This document shows positions 52,706-62,862 of a stretch of 64,000 nucleotides of DNA, piece by piece (position 1 is the first letter of the stretch; every line of letters begins with the position of its first letter). The stretch comes from Streptomyces sp. MUM 178J (lineage in GTDB: Bacteria; Actinomycetota; Actinomycetes; Streptomycetales; Streptomycetaceae): the NCBI RefSeq assembly GCF_022414575.1, contig NZ_JADWYQ010000014.1, forward strand, positions 62,001 to 126,000, given 5' to 3'. The notes beneath the pieces were generated by a model. It was not told the origin of the DNA and did no database searches. It was given only the letters and a program-made list of their open reading frames with translations. The translations under genes were made by a program, and so were the position numbers.

Positions 52706-54390
52706 TCATGGCAGCGACGGCATGCACGTTTGCTGCACGAGCTGCCAGACCTCTTCGGGACTTTCGCGGGTAAGGGCGATGGCGGCAAGAGACGAGCAGG
52801 CGTCGTAGCGCAGGCGGCGGATGCGAGCGCGGACTTCGTCGAGCGCGGAGGGGGCTGCGGAGAGGATGTCGACGCCCAGACCGATGAGCAGGGGGGTGAC
52901 GAGTGGGTGGGCGGCGGCGTCACCGCAGACGGAGACCTGACGGTGGTGGCGGTGTGCGGCGGTGACGACCTCGGCGATGGCGTTGAGGACGGCAGGGTGC
53001 GCGGCCATGGCCGGGGTGGCGGCGGGGTCGCGGCGGTCGATGCCCAGGATCTGGCTGGTGAGGTCGTTGCTGCCGATCGAGAAGAAGGCCGCTTCGCGGG
53101 CGAGTTCATCAGCCGCGGCGACGGCTTCGGGCAGTTCGACCATGATGCCCAGCGGGGGTACGCCGACGCCGAGTTCGACGGCCGCAGCATCGAGAAGGGC
53201 GCGGCAGGCGCGCAGTTCATCGACGCTCGCGACCATGGGGATCATGATGCGCAGGTCGGTGTCGGCTCCGGCGCTGAGCAGACTGCGGAACTGGTCTGCG
53301 AAGGCGTCGGGTTGGGCGAGCATCAGCGGCAGGCCGCGGCCGAGCCGCTCGCCCTCAAGGCCCTTGGCGAGGAACGGCGGCAGTTTGTCGTCGGCGAAGT
53401 CGAGGGTCCGGGCGGTGACGGTCTGCCCGGCGAGGGCGCGCAGCACCGGGACGAGGGCGGCCGCGTGCTGGTTGCGGGTGGGCCAGGCGGCGCGGTTGAG
53501 AAAGGGCAGCTCGGTGCGGAGCAGGCCGACCCCGTCGGCACCGGCGGTCAGGACGGTCCGGGCCTCGGCTTGCGTGGCCACATTGGCCCGCAGAATGATG
53601 TCGTGCTCGTCCAGTGTCCGGGCCGGCAGGTGGCGCTCTTGTGCGAGCGCGAGCCTGCGGTGCCGCGCCGCGTCGACGGCCCGCAGAGCGGTGGCGCGTT
53701 CGTCGTCGCCGGGATGGACGACGGCGGTGGCCCGGTCGGTGTCGAGGAGGATTTCCTGACCGTCGGGCAGCTCCAGCAGCTGCGGGTCGACGGCGAGCAG
53801 GAGAGGGATGCCCTGGGAGCGGGCGACGATCGCAGCGTGGGAGTTCGGGCCACCGGTGACGGAGACGGCGCCGGTCACGGTCTGGCCCGGTTCCAGCAGG
53901 TCTGCCGCGCCGATCTCGTGGGCAACCAGGATCAGGGGCTGGTCGGGGGCGGGGCCCGTCTCGCCGTACAGGTGGGCCAGGACACGGCGGCCGACCTGGC
54001 GCACATCGGCCGCACGGTCGGCGAGTGTCGGGTCATCGAGGGCGGCGATGACTCCGGCGTAGGCGTCGATAGCCTGCCGCACGGCGACGGCCACCGGCTG
54101 GCCGCCGTGCGCTCGCTTGATGGCCTGGTCGCGCAGATCCGCATCCTGCGCGATGTAGCCGTTGACCTCCATGATGTCGGCCTGTTCGTCCTTGCCCTGT
54201 TCGCGCAGCGAGGCGGACAGCTCGAGCAGGCGGGAGGCGACGGCGTCGAAAGCGTCGGTGATCTGCTGTGCGCCGTCGCCGTTGGTGCGCTGCGGCAGCG
54301 AGCTGCGGGTGGCGGGCCGGTCGGTCCGGAGCAGGAAGCCCAACGCGGTGCCGGCTGCGGCGGTGCGCCCTTCATAGGTGAGGCGGTCTG

Positions 54391-54394
<4 letters not shown>
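52706..54394 (-). CDS. ptsI: Phosphoenolpyruvate-protein phosphotransferase (enzyme I)
   Basis: This 562-residue EI has an N-terminal HPr-binding and phosphohistidine domain with His186 in TGGPNSHAAIVAR. A C-terminal PEP-binding barrel carries VGLLRTELPFLNR, MIMVELPEAV-like sequence, FFSIGSNDLTSQILG and the catalytic Cys in VSVCGDAAA. It takes phosphate from PEP for HPr. Its position inside the DHA operon, coupled to dhaL by a 4-base overlap, suggests a dedicated EI and not the general sugar EI. Confidence 0.93.
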
Positions 54395-55017
<623 letters not shown>

Positions 55018-55061
55018 GGAATTCTCCGTTCGATGCGTGCGTAGCGGGTTCACGAGCAGAT

Positions 55062-55169
55062 GAGCCGGGGGCCGGCCGCTTGATGCGGCAAGGGGTGCGG
55101 TCCGGGGAGAGCTGGCTGCGAGTGGCTCTGGCCCGGGCCCTTGAGGACACCGCGGCCGGCCCCCGGCTC
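55062..55169 (-). other. Long intercistronic hairpin between dhaK and dhaL
   Basis: GAGCCGGGGGCCGGCCGC (55062-55079) and GCGGCCGGCCCCCGGCTC (55152-55169) are exact 18-bp inverted repeats enclosing 72 nt. In the left arm the equivalent gap before dhaL also has an inverted repeat, GGGGGCGGGGC and GCCCCGCCCCC. The hairpin may limit readthrough or mark an RNA processing site. Confidence 0.7.
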
Positions 55170-55172
55170 GGT

Positions 55173-56171
55173 TCAGGCGCCCCAGCGCAGGGCGGGGGTG
55201 TTCACGGGCGCGTCCCACAGGGCGAGCATGTCGGCATCGGCCTTGCACACCGTGATGGAGACGCCCGCCATGTCCAGGCTGGTCACGTAGTTGCCTACCA
55301 GGCTTCGGGCGATGGTCACGTTCTTCGCGGCGAGCACCTGCGCCACCTCGTTGAACACCACGTACAGCTCGATGAGCGGGGTCGCGCCCAGGCCGTTGAC
55401 CATGACGATGGCGTCGTCCCCGGCGGCCAGCGGCTGGTCGTCGAGGATCGCGTCCAGAGCAGTGGCCACGATCTCCTTGGCGGGGCGCAGCTTCTCCCTG
55501 CGGCGGCCGGGCTCGCCGTGGATGCCGACGCCGACCTCCATCTCGTGCTCGGACAGGTCGAAGCCGGGCTTGCCGGAGGCAGGCGTGGTACACGCGGTCA
55601 GGGCCACGGCGAAGGACCGGGAAGAGGCATTGACCCGCTTGGCCATCTCGGCGACGGCGGCGAGGTCGGCACCCTGCTCGGCGAGGGCCCCGGCGATCTT
55701 CTCGACGAAGACGGTGGCCCCGGTGCCGCGGCGGCCGGCGGTGTAGGTGGAGTCCCGGACGGCGACGTCGTCGTCGACCAGGACGGTCTCCACACTGAGG
55801 CCTTCCTCGGCGGCGAGTTCGGCCGCCATCTGGAAGTTGAGGACGTCACCGGTGTAGTTCTTCACGATGAACACCACGCCCGCGCCGCCGTCGACGGCCT
55901 GGGCCGCGGTGAGCATCTGGCCGGGGACGGGCGAGGTGAACACCTCGCCGGGGCAGGCCGCGTCCAGCATGCCCAGCCCCACGAAGCCGCCGTGCAGCGG
56001 CTCGTGCCCGGAACCGCCCCCGGACAGCAGGGCCACCTTGCCCGCTCTGGTGCCAGCCGTGCGGGTGATCACCTTGTTCTCCGTGTCGACGTTCAACCCC
56101 GAGTGGGCGGCGGCGACACCGGACAGGGCGTCGGCGAGGACCGCCTCGGGCGCGTTGATGAGCTTCTTCAT
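55173..56171 (-). CDS. dhaK: Dihydroxyacetone kinase substrate-binding subunit
   Basis: This 332-residue protein has the substrate-binding loop GGGSGHEPLHGG (residues 51-62), NYTGDV with Asp109, and the covalent hemiaminal His218 in VGVGIHGEPG. All three match E. coli DhaK numbering. The C-terminus VCKADADMLALWDAPVNTPA is the same segment left as a remnant at 50585. It binds DHA for phosphorylation by DhaL. It overlaps glpF by 4 bases. Confidence 0.96.
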   Translation of the reverse strand: MKKLINAPEAVLADALSGVAAAHSGLNVDTENKVITRTAGTRAGKVALLSGGGSGHEPLHGGFVGLGMLDAACPGEVFTSPVPGQMLTAAQAVDGGAGVVFIVKNYTGDVLNFQMAAELAAEEGLSVETVLVDDDVAVRDSTYTAGRRGTGATVFVEKIAGALAEQGADLAAVAEMAKRVNASSRSFAVALTACTTPASGKPGFDLSEHEMEVGVGIHGEPGRRREKLRPAKEIVATALDAILDDQPLAAGDDAIVMVNGLGATPLIELYVVFNEVAQVLAAKNVTIARSLVGNYVTSLDMAGVSITVCKADADMLALWDAPVNTPALRWGA

Positions 56172-56935
56172 GACAGGGCTCCTTCGGCCGTGGCGGGCTC
56201 AACCGCCGGGCTCTGGGCGGGGGTTGCGGCGATTGCCTTGTTGAGGGCGACGTAGAGGAGGCCGGCGACGACGGCGCCGATGACCTCGGCGGCCAGGTAG
56301 ACCGGCAGCTGGTCCCAGTGGACCGTGCCCCCGAACAGCTCGCCTGTGATCATCGGGCCCAGTGTCCTGGCCGGGTTGATCGACGCCGCCGTGGCGGGTG
56401 CCACCGGGATGATGATCGCGAAGACGCCGAGGCCGATGGCCAGGCCCGCGAAGCCGCCGGGCGCGCGCCGGTCGATCGCGCCGAACACGATGAACGCGAG
56501 GAGGAACGTGCCGACCGCTTCGGCGAAGAAGGCCTGCCCGGCCCCTACACCGGTGCCGTAGGCGGCGATGCCGAGGCCGACGTCGACCGCCTCCTTTCCC
56601 AGGACCCCCACGATCGCGAGCGCGCCCAGCACCGCTCCAGCCACCTGGGCCGCGATGTAGCCGGGGACGTCCCGCCAGGGCATCTTCTTTGTGGCCGCGA
56701 GTGCCAGCGTGATGGCCGGGTTGATATGGCAGCCGGAGATGTGGCCGATCGCGTAGACCATCGCGATGACCGCGGTGGCGAACGCGAGCGAGATCATTCC
56801 CAGCTGCGCCATGGTGAACGGGGCATCGCCTGCGACGATGAGCGTCGCGGGGACCGAACCGACGCCGATGAACACCAGCACGGCGGTGCCCAGCATCTCG
56901 GCGAGGAGTTTCTGAGGGTAAGTGTTCTCTTCCAT
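56168..56935 (-). CDS. glpF: Glycerol uptake facilitator / aquaglyceroporin
   Basis: This 255-residue MIP channel has six membrane spans and two NPA boxes, HINPAITLALAA and SINPARTLGPMI. The second NPA is followed by Arg as in all members. It should let glycerol, and possibly DHA, diffuse into the cell. It is the first gene of the operon glpF-dhaK-dhaL-ptsI. ATG 56935 follows GGAGGTGAG by about 25 bases and has a weaker site closer in; a GTG-free upstream ATG at 56956 is possible. Confidence 0.92.
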   Translation of the reverse strand: MEENTYPQKLLAEMLGTAVLVFIGVGSVPATLIVAGDAPFTMAQLGMISLAFATAVIAMVYAIGHISGCHINPAITLALAATKKMPWRDVPGYIAAQVAGAVLGALAIVGVLGKEAVDVGLGIAAYGTGVGAGQAFFAEAVGTFLLAFIVFGAIDRRAPGGFAGLAIGLGVFAIIIPVAPATAASINPARTLGPMITGELFGGTVHWDQLPVYLAAEVIGAVVAGLLYVALNKAIAATPAQSPAVEPATAEGALS

Positions 56936-57083
56936 AGTTGGGCGCCCACGCCACATTGCATGGGGCGCTCACCTCCTCCGCATGAGCGGGTGTGAAGGGA
57001 GGGGGCCGCCAGGTGGTCAGGGTCGGGCAACCTGGCGGCCGGCTCATTGGGAACCGGAAAGCCAGCGGCATCCGGGCAAGCGA

Positions 57084-57098
57084 TTCATCATGGATGAA
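57084..57098. promoter_or_regulatory. Probable IclR operator upstream of glpF
   Basis: TTCATCATGGATGAA is an imperfect palindrome with half-sites TTCATC and GATGAA. It lies about 12 bases downstream of the glpF -10 box (read on the minus strand). It matches the core of the perfect repeat at 50425-50449. Confidence 0.7.
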
Positions 57099-57110
57099 CT
57101 GTGTTCCGAG

Positions 57111-57139
57111 AAATTAAGTCCACGTTTCGTGGCTGTCAA
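57111..57139 (-). promoter_or_regulatory. Promoter of the glpF-dhaK-dhaL-ptsI operon
   Basis: On the minus strand TTGACA (57139-57134), a 17-bp spacer and TAATTT (57116-57111) form a strong consensus promoter. CCTC directly before TTGACA, the spacer length and the downstream operator are shared with the left-arm promoter at 50390-50418. The remaining part of the 361-bp gap up to dhaM holds no gene that I can support. Confidence 0.78.
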
Positions 57140-57256
57140 GAGGCTCGTCGGCCGCCTTTGCTGGGCGGTCGACTGCAGGAAGGGCGATGTGCACCACCGG
57201 GACGCGACCGTCGGCGAGCACCGCCTGCTGCATCGAAAAAATTTACAGTGAGTTCC

Positions 57257-57284
57257 GTATTGATGAATGGCGTTCCGAGATTTA
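57257..57284 (+). promoter_or_regulatory. Probable IclR operator upstream of dhaM copy 2
   Basis: This 28-bp block begins GTATTGATGAATGG and ends TTCCGAGATTTA, 12 bases before the dhaM ATG. It matches the block before dhaM copy 1 at 22 of 28 positions. It contains one TGATGAA half-site. Confidence 0.6.
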
Positions 57285-57296
57285 GCGTAGCCGTTC

Positions 57297-57689
57297 ATGA
57301 ACGCACCTGTTGGCATCGTCCTTGTGTCCCACAGCGCCGAGCTGGCCTCGGGTCTTCGCCTGCTGGTGGAGCAGATCGGCTCGGAGGACGTCCCCGTCGC
57401 CACCGCCGGAGGAACCGACGACGGCCGGATCGGCACCAGCTATGACCTGGTTCTCAACGCGATCAAGGACGCCGACCGCGGAGGTGGCGTCGTCGTCCTT
57501 CCCGACCTCGGCAGCTCCGTCCTGACCGCCCGCACCGTCCTGGAAGACCACCCCCGCCCCGACGTCACCCTCGTCGACGCGCCCTTCGTCGAAGGAGCCG
57601 TCGCAGCCGTCGTCACCGCCGCATCCGGCGGCGACCTCAAGACCGTCGTCGACGCCGCCAAGGAGGCCCGCAATGTCCACAAACTCTGA
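57297..57689 (+). CDS. dhaM: PTS-dependent dihydroxyacetone kinase phosphotransferase subunit, copy 2
   Basis: This 130-residue protein has the EIIA-Man fold with the phospho-His12 in VLVSHSAELASGL. It is the same length as copy 1, with most differences on surface positions. It diverges from glpF. Its stop overlaps the next HPr start by 17 bases, exactly as in copy 1. Confidence 0.94.
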   Translation: MNAPVGIVLVSHSAELASGLRLLVEQIGSEDVPVATAGGTDDGRIGTSYDLVLNAIKDADRGGGVVVLPDLGSSVLTARTVLEDHPRPDVTLVDAPFVEGAVAAVVTAASGGDLKTVVDAAKEARNVHKL

Positions 57690-57963
57690 CTCCACCGCCA
57701 CGACCACGGCCGGTCACGAAAGTGACGTCGTCCTGCCCGCCAACCTGCACGCCCGCCCGGCAGGGCAGCTCGCCCGCGCCGCAGCCGAATTCGCCAGTAC
57801 CGTGCAGCTCGAATACGCCGGCCGGACCGTCAACCCGGCCGGCGTCCTGGCGGTGATGGGCCTGGGCGCCACGGCCGGAAGCACCGTGACCGTGCGTGCC
57901 GACGGCCCTGACGCCGAACAGGCCGTCGCGGCACTGGCCGGCATCCTCGCCACGGCCGAATAA
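57673..57963 (+). CDS. HPr-like phosphocarrier of the DHA system, copy 2
   Basis: This 96-residue HPr has active-site His26 in LHARPAGQLARAA. The position of regulatory Ser46 is Gly (NPAGVLAVMGLG). It is nearly identical to copy 1 outside the N-terminal ten residues. A weak hairpin (57988-58003) follows. It ends the right arm of the mirrored locus. Confidence 0.93.
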   Translation: MSTNSDSTATTTAGHESDVVLPANLHARPAGQLARAAAEFASTVQLEYAGRTVNPAGVLAVMGLGATAGSTVTVRADGPDAEQAVAALAGILATAE

Positions 57964-58035
57964 CCCCGCCGCCCGGCCCCGAGAGCGCCGCCGCCTGCGG
58001 CGGTGCACTCAGCCGAACAGATGCACCATTGAGGT

Positions 58036-60473
58036 GTGGGATCACCGAAAACCGACAAGCCGCAAGCGCCCGGCGGCGAGACGGAAGGCTCTCGGTTCGA
58101 CATCACCGATGCCGCAGTCGTGGTGGTGGACTCATACGGCCTGGTCCAGCACTGGAGCGGTGGTGCCGAGGCGCTGTTCGGCTACGCCATGACGGACGCG
58201 GTCGCACACCCGGTCACGGAAATCCTGGCGATCCCGTGGGACGAGCGCTGGGAGATGGCCGAACGGAGCCTGGCCGGACGAGGATGGACGGGCACGCTCA
58301 CCGCGCACCATCGCGACGGCAGGCCCCTGCAGATCAGGGCGCAGGCCTGCCCGCTGGGCCCCGATCGCCAGGCGAGCTGGCTCATCGTGGCCGCAGACCT
58401 CGCCACCACTCAGGCGCGGGAGCGCGAGCATGCGATCCTGCGCGGACTGTTCACCCAGTCTCCGTTCGGGCTGGCTGTCGTGGACCCGCAACTCAGATTC
58501 GTCATGATCAACCCTGCGCTGGAACGCATGGAGGGTGTCCCCGCACGGCTGCGGCTGGGCCGCGCACTGAGCGACACCGTTCCCGAAGAGGCCGGTCCGA
58601 TGACCGAAGCCCGCGCCCGGGAAGTAATGGAGACCGGTGAGCCACAGGTCGTCGTCTCCCACGCCGATCCCCCGGGCGCTTCTTCCTCCTATCCGCCGCA
58701 CGTCCGCTCCCGCTCCTCCTTCAGGCTTCAGGACCCCGCCGGCCACACCCTGGGCATGGGCCAGGCGGTACTCGATGTCACCGGCTACTACCGTGCGCGA
58801 CGGCACCTTGCCTTGATCAACGAGGCCGGCGTCCGCATCGGCAGCACGCTGGATCTGGACCGCACCGTCCAGGAACTCGCCGAGGTGCTGGTGCCGCAGG
58901 TCGCCGACTTCGTCGCCGTCGACCTGTCCGCGCCGTCATCCACGGTCACGAGCCCGATCCGGTCCTCATCGCCGGGTCCGCCGAACTGATCCGGCGCGCT
59001 CAGCAGTCCATCCGAGACGATCTCCCGGAATCTGTGGCGCCACTGGGGGCACGGGTCACCTACTCCGAGACATCGCCTCAGCACCGCTGCGTTGCCACCG
59101 GCCGTCCCGTGCTGGACCCCGTCGTGGACCTGTCCACCCCCTGGCTGTCCCAGGACGCGGCGCGCTCGGCCAAGCTGAGAGAAGTCGGCATCCACTCCCA
59201 CCTGGTGGTCCCCCTGCGCGCCCGCGGCATCACCATGGGCGCGACCACCTTGGTGCGCTGGAAGAATCCCGAAGCCTTCGACGCCGACGACCTGCTCCTG
59301 GTCGAAGAACTCGCCGCCCGCGCGGCCGTCTGCATCGACAACGCCCGGCGCTTCGCACGCGAACACCGCGCCGCCCTGTCCCTCCAGCGCAACCTGCTCC
59401 CCAAGGACCTGCCGACCCCGACCGCCGTGGACGTCGCCTACCGCTATCTGCCCGCCGACACCCACGCCGGCGTCGGCGGAGACTGGTTCGACGTGCTGCC
59501 CCTGTCCGGCACACGCATCGGACTGGTCGTCGGAGATGTCGTCGGCCACGGAATGAACGCGGCCGCCACCATGGGACGCCTGCGCACCGCCGTCCAGACC
59601 CTCGCCGACCTCGACCTGCCGCCCGATGAGCTCCTCGCCCACCTCGACGACCTGGTCGCCCACCTCGACGAGGCGGAGAGCGCGGACCGCCATGTCCCCG
59701 GCGTGATCGGAGCCACCTGCCTGTACTGCGTGTACGACCCCATCTCCCGCACCGCGGACGTCGCCCGTGCGGGACATCCCCCACCCGCCATCGCCCACCC
59801 CGACAAAGCTGTCGAGTTCCTGGACATCCCAGCAGGACCCCCGCTAGGACTGGGCGGCCTGCCCTTCGAATGCACGCAGGTACCGATACCGGACGGAAGC
59901 GTCCTCGCCTTCTACACCGACGGCCTCATCACCGCCTCCTCCGACCGCGACATAGATCTTGGCTTCACACGGCTGGCCTTCGCGCTGGCGTACCCCGACC
60001 GCCCGCTGGAGGAAATCTGCGACGACATGGAGCACCTGCTGCTCCCGGACCGTCCCCGCGACGACGTCGCCTTTCTCGTCGCACGCCCACGCTCCCTCAG
60101 CGAAGAGAACGTCGCGACCTGGCGCCTGCCCCGCGAGCTCACCGCCGTCGGCCAAGCCCGGTCCCTCACCACCGAGCAACTCGACGCCTGGGATCTGGAA
60201 GACCTCGCCTTCACCGCCGAACTGATCGTCAGCGAGCTGGTGACCAACGCCATCCGTCACGCCTCCGGCCCCGTCAGCCTCCGCCTCATCCGCGACGTGA
60301 ACCTGATCTTCGAAGTCTCCGACGGCAGCCACACCTCCCCCCACCTGCGCCGCGCCCACACCAACGACGAAGGCGGGCGCGGACTGTTCCTGGTGGCCCA
60401 GTTCGCCCAACGCTGGGGAACCCGCTACACGACGGACGGCAAGACCATCTGGGCCGAACAACTTCTCCCGTGA
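58036..60473 (+). pseudogene. PAS-PAS-GAF-SpoIIE-HATPase protein split by a frameshift
   Basis: The first part (58036-58989) encodes two PAS domains and the start of a GAF domain (HLALINEAGVRIGSTLDLD). The second part (in-frame from about 58926 to 60473) encodes the rest of GAF, a PP2C/SpoIIE phosphatase (GVGGDWFDVLPL, VVGDVVGHGMNAAATMG, FYTDGLITAS) and a C-terminal HATPase (ELIVSELVTNAIRHA). Coding continuity switches frame by -1 near 58925, right after VADFVAVDL, consistent with one deleted base. Intact relatives are single proteins that regulate anti-sigma pathways. A standalone product from ATG 59034 could keep phosphatase activity. Confidence 0.8.
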
Positions 60474-60527
60474 ACGGCCACCCGTAGCAGCACCGAGGCA
60501 GCCGAGCAGTACCCGGCCCGGTCAGTG

Positions 60528-60553
60528 CCGGGCGCCGGCCCCTGGGCGCCCGG
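60528..60553. terminator. Hairpin between convergent phosphatase and corA genes
   Basis: CCGGGCGC (60528-60535) pairs with GCGCCCGG (60546-60553) across a 10-nt loop. It lies between the two convergent stops. Confidence 0.55.
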
Positions 60554-60564
60554 CCGCAGCCCCG

Positions 60565-61698
60565 CTAGAGCCAGCCGTTGCGCTTGAGCGTGCGGTGGAT
60601 CGCGAAGCAGACGCCCAGGATGCCGGTGAGCACCAGGGGGTAGCCGTAGCGCCACTCCAGCTCCGGCATGTACTTGAAGTTCATGCCGTAGATCCCGCAC
60701 ACCGCCGTCGGCACCGCGATGATCGCCGCCCACGATGTGATCTTGCGCATGTCCTCGTTCTGCGCCACCGTCGCCTGCGCCAGATTCGCCTGCAGGATCG
60801 AGTTCAGCAGCTCGTCAAAGCCGATGACCTCCTCCTGCACCCGTGCGAGGTGGTCGGCGACGTCCCGGAAGTACTTCTGGATGTCCGGGTCGACCAGCCG
60901 CATCGGCCGCTCGCTCAGCAGCTGCATGGGTCGCAGCAGCGGGGTCACCGCCCGCTTGAACTCCAGCACCTCACGCTTGAGCTGGTAGATCCGCCCGGCG
61001 TCGCTGCCGCGCGGGCTGCCCTTCGCGGGCGCGGAGAACACATCGATCTCGACCTCGTCGATGTCGTCCTGCAGCGCGTCGGCCACCGCGATATAGCCGT
61101 CCACGACATGGTCGGCGATGGCGTGCAGCACCGCGGACGGCCCCTTGGCCAGCAGCTCCGCGTCCTTCTGCAGGCTGTGGCGCAGGGCGCGCAGCGAGCC
61201 CTTGCCGCCGTGCCGGACGGTGATGACGAAGTCCCGCCCGGTGAAGCACATCACCTCGCCGGTCTCCACGACCTGGCTCGTCGCCGTCAGTTCGGAGTGC
61301 TCCACGTAGTGGACCGTCTTGAAGACGGTGAACAGCGTGTCGTCGTACCGCTCCAGCTTGGGCCGCTGATGTGCGTGGACCGCGTCCTCGACGGCGAGCG
61401 GGTGCAGCCCGAACTCCGCCGCGATTCCGGCGAATTCCTCCTCGGTCGGCTCGTGCAGCCCGATCCAGGCGAAGCCGCCGCCCTCGCGCACCCGCAGCAT
61501 CGCCTCGTGCGGCGTCAGGCAGCTCTCGTCCTCCAGTCGCCGCCCGTCGCGGTAGACGGCGCAGTCGACGACCGCACTGGAGGCGGACGCGTCGCGGGTG
61601 GGGTCGTACGCGTTGTACGAGCCGTATGCGCCGTTCTTGCGCAGTGCGGGGCGCAGGGCGGGACGGACCACGGCACGCAGGTCACGGATCATCGACAT
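60565..61698 (-). CDS. corA: CorA-family magnesium transporter
   Basis: This protein has about 377 residues, with a large cytoplasmic N-terminal domain (LHPLAVEDAVHAHQRPKLERY, typical of CorA). A long stalk helix is followed by two C-terminal membrane spans separated by the GMN motif (YGMNFKYMPELEWRYGYP). It forms a Mg2+ channel. ATG 61698 follows AAGGAG. In M. tuberculosis corA (Rv1239c) lies downstream of the same mrp-DUF1003-MgtE-N block. Confidence 0.94.
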   Translation of the reverse strand: MSMIRDLRAVVRPALRPALRKNGAYGSYNAYDPTRDASASSAVVDCAVYRDGRRLEDESCLTPHEAMLRVREGGGFAWIGLHEPTEEEFAGIAAEFGLHPLAVEDAVHAHQRPKLERYDDTLFTVFKTVHYVEHSELTATSQVVETGEVMCFTGRDFVITVRHGGKGSLRALRHSLQKDAELLAKGPSAVLHAIADHVVDGYIAVADALQDDIDEVEIDVFSAPAKGSPRGSDAGRIYQLKREVLEFKRAVTPLLRPMQLLSERPMRLVDPDIQKYFRDVADHLARVQEEVIGFDELLNSILQANLAQATVAQNEDMRKITSWAAIIAVPTAVCGIYGMNFKYMPELEWRYGYPLVLTGILGVCFAIHRTLKRNGWL

Positions 61699-62190
61699 GG
61701 CTGGCTCCTTCACGACTGAAGGCCGTCGGCGGCATACGAGGCACAGCCCGGAACGGGGACGTGAGGCGGGCCGGTGCGCATGGGCGACCGGGGCGCGCAC
61801 GTCCGCAAAGCGGGCGGCACCGCGAGTCCGTGGAAGGGACGGCGTTCGCTGCAGACAGGCGGAATGCAAAGGTGACGTGCTCTTCCGGCGTGCGCCGTGC
61901 GGGAGGCTCAGCTTGCCCGTGAGGTCCGGGAAGGTCCCGGGAGGCCCCGGCGGATCAGACCGGGGTCAGCTCATGGACGGAGTGAAGGCGGTCCGGAAGA
62001 GCGGCTGGTACTGCACGATCGACTTCGATCCATCGCAGCCCCACCTCCTCCGGCCGGTCCCCCGTGGGGGATGACGTGTCGTCGGGTTACGGGTCTCAAC
62101 GCGAGTGCCCCGACCAGCGGCCAAGACTATCAGCCGACTGAGGGCCAATCCTTTCCTTTGCCCGTTCCATACGCGCTTTATGCTCGCCGC
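61699..62190. other. 492-bp divergent intergenic region
   Basis: This gap between corA (minus) and the SUFU-domain gene (plus) has no supported gene. The last 80 bp before 62191 are less GC-rich and probably hold the promoter of the downstream gene. The corA side could be a long 5' leader; I looked for an Mg2+ (M-box) riboswitch and could not identify its conserved elements. Confidence 0.4.
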
Positions 62191-62781
62191 ATGGAAGATG
62201 TTCTTGCTCTCGTCGAGACACGGTTGCGTACGGCGCTCGGGGAGCCGGACGCGCGGGCGTCGGTCACCTTCCTCGGCACAGACCGCATCGAGGTGCTGCG
62301 CTTTGTGGACCGGGGCGGCGACATCGTCCGCTACGCCACGCTCGGCATGTCCGCCCAGCCGATGACGGACCCCACGGCGGCCCTCGCCGATCCCGTGAAG
62401 GGTCCGCGTGCGGAACTGGTCCTCTCGGTGCGCGCCGGTCTCGCCGACACCGACAAGGTGCTCCGCCCGCTCGCCGTACTGGCCGCCTCGCCGCAGGTCG
62501 AGGGGGTGGTCGTGGCCCCCGGGGCCTCGTTGGACGTGGGCGGGCCGCTGTGGCCGGGCGCGCCGTTCACCTCGGTGCTGGTCGCGGAGCCGGGCGGCCT
62601 GGTGGAGGACCTGGAGCTGGACGCCCCGAGGGATCCGGTGCGCTTTCTGCCGCTGCTGCCGATGACGCCCAACGAGGCGGCCTGGAAGCGGGTCCACGGT
62701 GCGCAGGCCCTCGAGGAGCGCTGGCTCACCGGCGGAACCGATCTGCGCGATCCGCTGCGCAGGTCAGCGGCCCTGGACTGA
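62191..62781 (+). CDS. Suppressor-of-fused (SUFU) domain protein
   Basis: This 196-residue protein has the bacterial SUFU pattern: RIEVLRFVDRGGDIVRYATL, ELVLSVRAGLADTDKVLRPL, FTSVLVAEP, and VRFLPLLPMTPNEAAWKRVHGA, LEERW. Bacterial SUFU proteins are often immunity or adaptor factors, but no toxin gene is adjacent here. The function is not determined. Confidence 0.88.
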   Translation: MEDVLALVETRLRTALGEPDARASVTFLGTDRIEVLRFVDRGGDIVRYATLGMSAQPMTDPTAALADPVKGPRAELVLSVRAGLADTDKVLRPLAVLAASPQVEGVVVAPGASLDVGGPLWPGAPFTSVLVAEPGGLVEDLELDAPRDPVRFLPLLPMTPNEAAWKRVHGAQALEERWLTGGTDLRDPLRRSAALD

Positions 62782-62862
62782 GCGGTTGAACGCGACGGCG
62801 GTGCGCTCCGGACGGGTGATCGTCCTTGACGCGGCGACGGCCGGAGAGGACCGTGGAACGCT

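Noticed and set aside
58920..58945. Programmed -1 ribosomal frameshifting in the SpoIIE-type gene
   Set aside because: There is no slippery heptamer and no strong downstream structure at the switch point, and family members are normally one continuous frame, so a plain indel is the simpler explanation.
61699..62060. M-box (Mg2+) riboswitch upstream of corA
   Set aside because: I could not match the conserved core elements on the corA strand.
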